Assembly (NCBI GenBank): GCA_014904845.1
Contig: MU119374.1
Span: 1 to 64,000, forward strand
Direction: 5' to 3'
Origin: Acephala macrosclerotiorum
Taxonomy: Eukaryota > Ascomycota > Leotiomycetes > Helotiales > Mollisiaceae
Length of the DNA stretch: 64,000 nt
In this document: positions 58,629 to 64,000 of the stretch, piece after piece
Numbering within the stretch: the first letter of the stretch is position 1
Layout: each line of letters opens with the position of its first letter
The notes under the pieces: generated by a model
Told to the model about the DNA's origin: nothing
Databases searched by the model: none
Seen by the model: the letters and a program-made list of their open reading frames with translations, nothing else
Program-made: the position numbers and the translations under genes

Positions 58629-61600
58629 TCAAACAAACAAAACAAACAAAGCGGCAAACAACGTCACCGCAATCGCAGAGAAGCTCGCAGGTCGCAAGCC
58701 GGCAGCTGCATTACCACCCGTGACTTGAACCGGTCCACTCGTCGTCGGAGAACCAGATGATCCGCTTCCCGTTCCACTCGTGCTTGTGCCCGAGCCTGAG
58801 CCCGAACCTGAGCCCGAGCCTGTAATTCCTGCCGCTGTCTTTGTCGAGCTCAAACCACCACCATTCGAGCTTACACCACCGCCATTCGAGCTCACACCAC
58901 CACCAGGCGAACTCGAACCACCTGCTGCTCCAGTATTGCTACTCGGCGGCACAGTAGTCTGACTCGTAACCCCTACCGTATTCACGGGCGTACTGCTTCC
59001 CTGCACCGTCTGCACAGTAGCCACTACACTCGTCGTCGCCGCCACGGGCAACACCGTCGCCGTACTCGTACTGGTCGCTGCCACCACACCCTGCGCTGTG
59101 GCTGCAATACAGAAACTGATGAAAGGAGCAAATTCAGGATCGACGTAGGCTTTTGCGGGATCAGTTTGAGTGGTGAGGGTGTTGGCGGCGATGCAGTTTT
59201 CGCAGCGTTTGTACATGGTTTCGAAGGGGGAGCTGGGGTCGCAGAGGGCGTCGGAGAGGCCGACGCGTTGGGCTTCGATGTAGCAGTTGTTGCAGGCTGC
59301 GTAACAGACTGCTGGCACGTCGGAGGAATCTCTCTTCTGGATGTTGCGCTCTTCAACTATGTCCCGCTTCCAGCCTTTGGACGTGGTATAGGCATTGGAT
59401 GTGTAGTCCTTGGCGGAGTATGAGGGGCTGGTGCTGGTTGTGGGCGGGGTTGAGGACGCAGGGGCTGTGGTAGCTGGAGGGAAGGAAGTGAGGCTTGCTT
59501 GGGAGGACCAGTCGCCTGTTGTATAGGTGGTCAAGACCTTCGATCCCCATGAATTGGTGACATAAGTGATAACCACCTTCTCGACAAAAATCTCGAAGGA
59601 GAGACCGAATGCTTCAGGATTCAAATTGAAATATCCTTCGATGGGTGGGAAATAGGCGGTTTGATTATCTGGCCATGTGACATCTGTGTATGGTGGAGAT
59701 GGGATACAATATCTGGCGTCGCAAAGGTAATCGTAGTCTGGAGGATCAGACCAGAGTTCGCATCCTTCTGGCTTTGGAGGGTCGCAGACAAATCCTGGCA
59801 AGCAACCCCAGAGTGCGTTCTTGCCTGTGGCTTGTGGAACGACTGGACCAGTGTTGGATGGCTTGGGGCAGGTCGAGACAGATTCTGTGATTGTTATCGT
59901 TTGTCCAGGGCTAAGTACGGTTGTAGTTGATGCTGGGAGGGTCTGGGTGACTGTGAATGTCGTTATGGAGCCAGGCTGTATTGAAACTATAGTGCTTCCG
60001 GCTTGCGTGAAAGTGGTGGGTATTCCTGGCAGCGTAGAGGTCACAACTGAGGTAATTGTGGACGCTGGAATGATGACAGTGGTCCCTGGTTGCGTAATTG
60101 TGAGCCCAGGAGCTGTAATTGTTGTCAATTGGCCAGGAAGAGTCGTAACAGAGCCTGGCAGGGTGGTGACCGAACCAGGAAGCGTGGAAATCGATGTAAA
60201 AGTCACGGGCGGCGCAGTAATCGTCGTCAACGAGCCAGAAATCGACGTCGTAACTGTTGGTCCAAGGCTGACAGACGTGACAGTTATAAAAATGTCAGAT
60301 GTTGTGACAATGCCTGGAAGGGTGGTGACAGAACCTGACAGGGTGGTGACCGACCCAGGAAGCGTGGAAATTGATGTAAAAGTAACTGGCGGCGCAGTAA
60401 TCGTCGTCAACGAGCCAGAAATCGATGTCGTGATTGTCGGTCCAAGACTAACAGATGTGACAGTTATGAAAATGTCCGAGGTCGTGACCGAACCAGGGAG
60501 CGTGGAAATCGATGTAAAAGTCACGGGCGGCGCAGTAATCGTTGTCAAAGAACCGGAAATCGATGTCGTAATTGTTGGTCCAAGGCTGACAGACGTGACA
60601 GTTATGAAAATGTCAGATGTTGTGACAATTGTCGTTGGGACAAGTTCAACCGAGGTCACAGTCGAAGGAGGGATCGTTATGGTCGTCAGTGAGCCAGAAA
60701 TCGAGGTTGTGACAGTGGAAGCTGGTTGAATTGATGTGAATGTGAAGTCTGCGGTGGTGGCTGGAGGGATCAGCATGGAATTTAGATTCGGAGGATCTCA
60801 ACTTACTTGTGGTATCTGTGAAGGATAATGAGATATCTGAGGTTACTACACTGGTTATTGTGGTCGAAATCAAGACATCCAGGGTAGAAACAGACACAGA
60901 AGTGACCGTGACTGGAGGGAGTTCGATAGTGGTTAGGGATCCTGAAATCGATGTGGTCACTGTGGAGGGTGGCAGCGTCGTTGTGAATGTGAAATCAACA
61001 GTAGAAGCTAGAGGATTAGAATGAAATTAGATGATGAGGGCTTGGGGGACATACTTGTGGTATCAATTTCCGTAGTTGCTTCACCAAGTTAGCCAAAATT
61101 CGCCTCGGATAGGGGGCAGCGCTTACTGATGAAATCTGTGGTGCTGTAGGTCGTGCTATAGGTGTCCGTCTCGGTAGTGGTGTACGAGCTAACAGTGGTG
61201 AACGTGCTGAAGCTGTAGATTGTGGTCGAATCCGTGACAAATACTGGATATGAGCTGTAGAACTGTTAGCTTCAAGCCTAATTTACGTCTTCTTATGAAG
61301 TTTGAATGCGAAGCGGGATCTCCAAGATCTAGAATCTTAGTTCTAGAGGATTTGAAAACTTTCAACGTCTCTCAAACTTCGGAATTACGGTTGCCGAGGA
61401 AGCCTCTCGAGATCTAGTGATCTTAGAATGATTCGAGAGGCCCTCTGAATCTCGTTGCCCAAAGCCCTCAAGTAACAATCCAGTATGCGAAACGAATTTT
61501 CAGGCGCTCTCCAAGGGAGGGACATCATCAAAGCCCTCAAAGGAGAAAACTTTGATCGGATCACGTGCCGTCGCCAAATAGTCTCGGATCGCATGAAAAT

Positions 61601-64000
61601 GGACAAGAAGAGGGGGAGAACTCACGTAGAGACCGTCAGAGTCGTTGAATACGTCGCAGTGACCGTATCTGTGATGAAATCCGTAAGGAGGATATCAGAA
61701 GTCGTCTGTCAAAGTCAGTTCTTATGCTCATCTCTTAATCTCGAACTTGAAAAGGAACGTACTGTCGTGGTATCTGTTTCTGTGAAGCTGCTGGTATCGG
61801 TCACCGTCGATAACGAGGTATAGGTTGATGTTGTGTATGCTAGAAGGGAAGAGGGTCAGCAAGTGGATGGCATGAGTGGGAAAAATTGGTGTTTTCAATG
61901 TCCCAACTTTGCCTAGACTTTCCAACTGAGATTTACATCAAAGATGGCATCTTAATTTTGAGCAATGCAGCCCATCGTTCAAAAGAATTAGAATGAGATC
62001 CAGGCAAAGCTGGGTAATTGAAATATACAAGGGGGGCGGGAAAAGGCTCACAAGTCAACGTCGTGCTATCAATAACCGTAGTCAAAACCGGATAGCTAGT
62101 ATTGAATGTGTACGTCGAGATATACGTCGTTGTCGTGGGAATATAGCTCGTAATTGTGACATCGTATTCGGAGACCGAAATTGAAGTGGTCTGCTAAGAG
62201 TTAGCTAGCGAATCAAAGCAGGGACACGCATTTCAATGTCCTAGCCTTGCTTGGGCTTTCTTTAGCTCAATCAGGCTTGGCTCTCTACTCTTTCAAACGA
62301 AATTTGAAGATTGAGAGCCATAGCTTGGAAGTGCAGGTTGAAAGGCCATGCCAGGCTGGGACATTGAAAATGGCGAGAAAGGAAGAGAGGGGGACTTGCC
62401 GTAGTGGTAGCAGTATCCGTGACAGTCGATAGGGACGTATACGTCGTTGGCACGTAGCTAGTTATCGTCGTGCTGTGATCGATCGTCGTGTAGACTGGGT
62501 ACGATGTGCTGTAAGTGTATGTAGTGAGATACGTGGTCTGTGTTTGATTAGCCCCGATCTCCTTGCTCAAAAAGGACATTCCGGAGACTCACGGTTGTCG
62601 TATCAGTCTCGGTGAACGATGCGGTGGTCTGGGGATTGTTAGCGTTTGCAGAAATACTTTAGGGGGTCATTTGGACGTGCCGTGGTTGTATCGAGATATG
62701 TGATGTAATCCGTCGTCTGGGGGTTGTTAGCTGGGTCAACTGAATGTAGAGGAGTCTTACTGTGGTGCTATCAGTCGTTGTGTAGCTGTCGGTCTCTGTG
62801 TAGCTATTAGTCGTTGTGTAACTATCTGTGATCTATTGCAACATTAGCCATGTTCATCCTGGTCATCGAGTCAAACACGTGACTTCAGTATATGAAGTCC
62901 TTGGTTTCGAGTGGGGGGCTTACAGTCGTCGAGTACGTGTCAATGGTCGTGGAAAGGCTGGTGTATGTCGTTGGTACGTATGAAGTGACTGTGGTACTGA
63001 TATCCGAGGTGATGTAGACTGGATAGCCTTGAGAAAAGTAAGCATTTAATATTTTCGCCTCGGTAAATTCAAAATCTCTCTTAAATCTCATGCTGGAGCA
63101 TGATCTCAAGCCTTATTAGAAGCTGGAGGGAGTCTTAGATTCTCCCAAGCCTTGAAAGAGCCTATGGATGCATGGGATGTCCAAAGCGGAGATGAACTTG
63201 AGGAGACGGGCTCTCTTTCTCTTCGCCTCAACTTCAAGCTCAACTTCAAGCTCATCCTCAAGCTTTTAAAAGTATCAAGAGACTTCTAACAATGTTCTAA
63301 GTCTCCGGAATACTTCCAGACCCTCAAAATACCCAAGCCGAAGCTGCACATCGCCACTGGAGAAGGGAAATAGGGCAAACTCACTTGTATCGTAAGTATA
63401 CGTCGAAACACTAGTCGTGGTGGTTGGCACGGTTGTCGTATACGTATACCAGATATAATCTGTCGTGGTAGTTGGCTGGGTCGTTGTATACGTGTAATCG
63501 GAGATTGATAGGTCTGTCGTGGTCGAGACTTCCGTTGTTCTGAGGAGAAATTAGGTCGAAGTTTATGGGAGGACTGAGGAAGAAGGGCAAGGTCTCAAAA
63601 CAGTAAGGACAGAAGATAAGATGCTTACGTCGTTGGAGTGGTTGTAGTAATGACTGAAGTTGTCGTATAGCTGGTCGTGTAATTGTAAATCTCAATTGAA
63701 GTATATGTGGTTGTGCTCCTGTTTAATGAATTAGCACTGTCAATACTCCCCCTCTCGAAGTATCTAAGAGTCTGGGTCCCGAGGCACAACCACAGAATAG
63801 CGTAGCACAATAGGATACAAGCCCTTGAGAAATCTCGCAGGCGCTGAACACCCTGAAAGATGAAACGGCAAATGAAAATGTGGCAAGGCCTTACCAATAT
63901 GTCACGCCGCTGGTCACGGTATACGGAATTGACGTGGTATATGTCACTTCCTGCGTTGTTGTGTACTATTTCGAGTCAGCTTAGTGCTCCAGGAAGGCAC
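58629..64000 (-). CDS. Ser/Thr-rich mucin-like GPI-anchored cell-wall protein, 3' portion, many exons, 5' end outside window
   Basis: The last exon (60760-58629) and the preceding one (61007-60807) are clear. Further upstream, at least eight short Thr/Ser/Tyr-rich exons are visible (about 61250-61127, 61700-61600, 61840-61760, 62190-62050, 62560-62400, 63040-62920, 63540-63390, 63730-63630 and beyond). The last exon begins with tandem 46-residue repeats (TSDIFITVTSVSLGP, SISGSLTTITAPPVTF) and short TLPGSVTT units. A Trp/Cys region follows (GCLPGFVCDPPKPEGC) with YCIPSPPYTDVTWPDNQ. Next is a Cys-rich module, CYAACNNCYIEAQRVGLSDA, with further Cys at CENC, then Ser/Gly-rich repeats (GGGVSSN, GSGSGS). 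It ends in a hydrophobic C-terminus typical of a GPI-attachment signal. Probably a heavily O-glycosylated wall or adhesion protein. Exon boundaries upstream of 61007 are approximate. No catalytic domain is visible. Confidence 0.78.
58775..58925 (-). repeat. Coding Gly/Ser low-complexity repeats
   Basis: Repeats encoding SGSGSG (near 58785-58825) and GGGVSSNGGG (near 58855-58920), placed between the Cys-rich module and the GPI signal. They are likely a flexible stalk. Confidence 0.75.
60167..60622 (-). repeat. Coding tandem repeats of 138 bp (46 aa) in mucin-like gene
   Basis: Near-identical 138-bp units begin at about 60167, 60347 and 60485 (plus-strand coordinates). Short 24-27-bp TLPGSVTT units are inserted between some of them. 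Partial, more diverged units continue to 60760 and reappear in the preceding exon. The open frame is kept throughout. Confidence 0.8.

Noticed and set aside
59821..60729. 302-codon plus-strand open frame
   Set aside because: It is antisense to the repeats of the mucin-like gene. Its Val-rich, repetitive product follows from the complementary codon pattern of Thr-rich repeats.
1..64000. CRISPR arrays, rRNA or tRNA genes
   Set aside because: No regularly spaced repeats are seen (and none are expected in a fungus). B-box-like words such as GTTCGA near 768 and 42860 had no tRNA cloverleaf context.

Overview
The window is filamentous ascomycete (Pezizomycotina) chromosome, possibly from Leotiomycetes; the class is a guess. 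Evidence: genes are broken by short spliceosomal introns (about 40-105 nt) with CTAAC/CTGAC-like branch sites, the housekeeping proteins are fungal in character, and transposon-derived sequence carries C-to-T/G-to-A damage of the kind left by repeat-induced point mutation (RIP).

Layout. 1-8.9 kb: no gene I can support. 8.9-10.8 kb: conserved leucine-rich protein (minus). 11.4-24.7 kb: intact genes mixed with broken ones. Broken: a cytochrome P450, a secreted aspartic protease, an NADPH-dependent aldehyde reductase of the extended-SDR type, and a classical SDR with one frameshift. Intact: a small orphan, an ACC-synthase-like aminotransferase, the ER glucosyltransferase ALG10 and a conserved unknown. 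26.4-32.0 kb: an MFS sugar transporter, glucosamine-6-phosphate N-acetyltransferase (GNA1) and a Gfo/Idh/MocA oxidoreductase. 32.3-33.8 kb: a complete-ended but dead hAT transposon with a perfect 8-bp target duplication. 34.5-36.2 kb: an FtsK/HerA-like P-loop ATPase. 37-38 kb: an orphan gene. 38.8-40.3 kb: an F-box protein, divergent from a dead, truncated EMC1 gene (40.5-43.2 kb). 43.5-51.85 kb: an extremely AT-rich, apparently RIP-degraded block containing LTR-like direct repeats. 52.0-57.1 kb: a gene pair made of an OTT_1508-type deaminase-fold protein and an IRG/IIGP-like GTPase. 58.6 kb to the window end: the 3' part of a multi-exon, Ser/Thr-rich, GPI-anchored mucin-like wall protein.

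The most interesting part is 34-57 kb. A deaminase of a family linked to toxin and conflict systems, an immunity-related-GTPase-like protein, a HerA-like ATPase and an F-box protein lie in and around repeat-degraded DNA. This looks like accessory genome and could be a fungal conflict or self/non-self island; that function is inference. Other notable points are four introns that can only be read as GC-AG, a pattern in the AT-rich block where surviving C and G sit mostly in CpG, and nonsense codons at expected Trp positions in the hAT transposase and EMC1.

Intron boundaries were placed by eye from reading frame, donor/acceptor/branch motifs and family knowledge. No search, alignment or RNA evidence was available.
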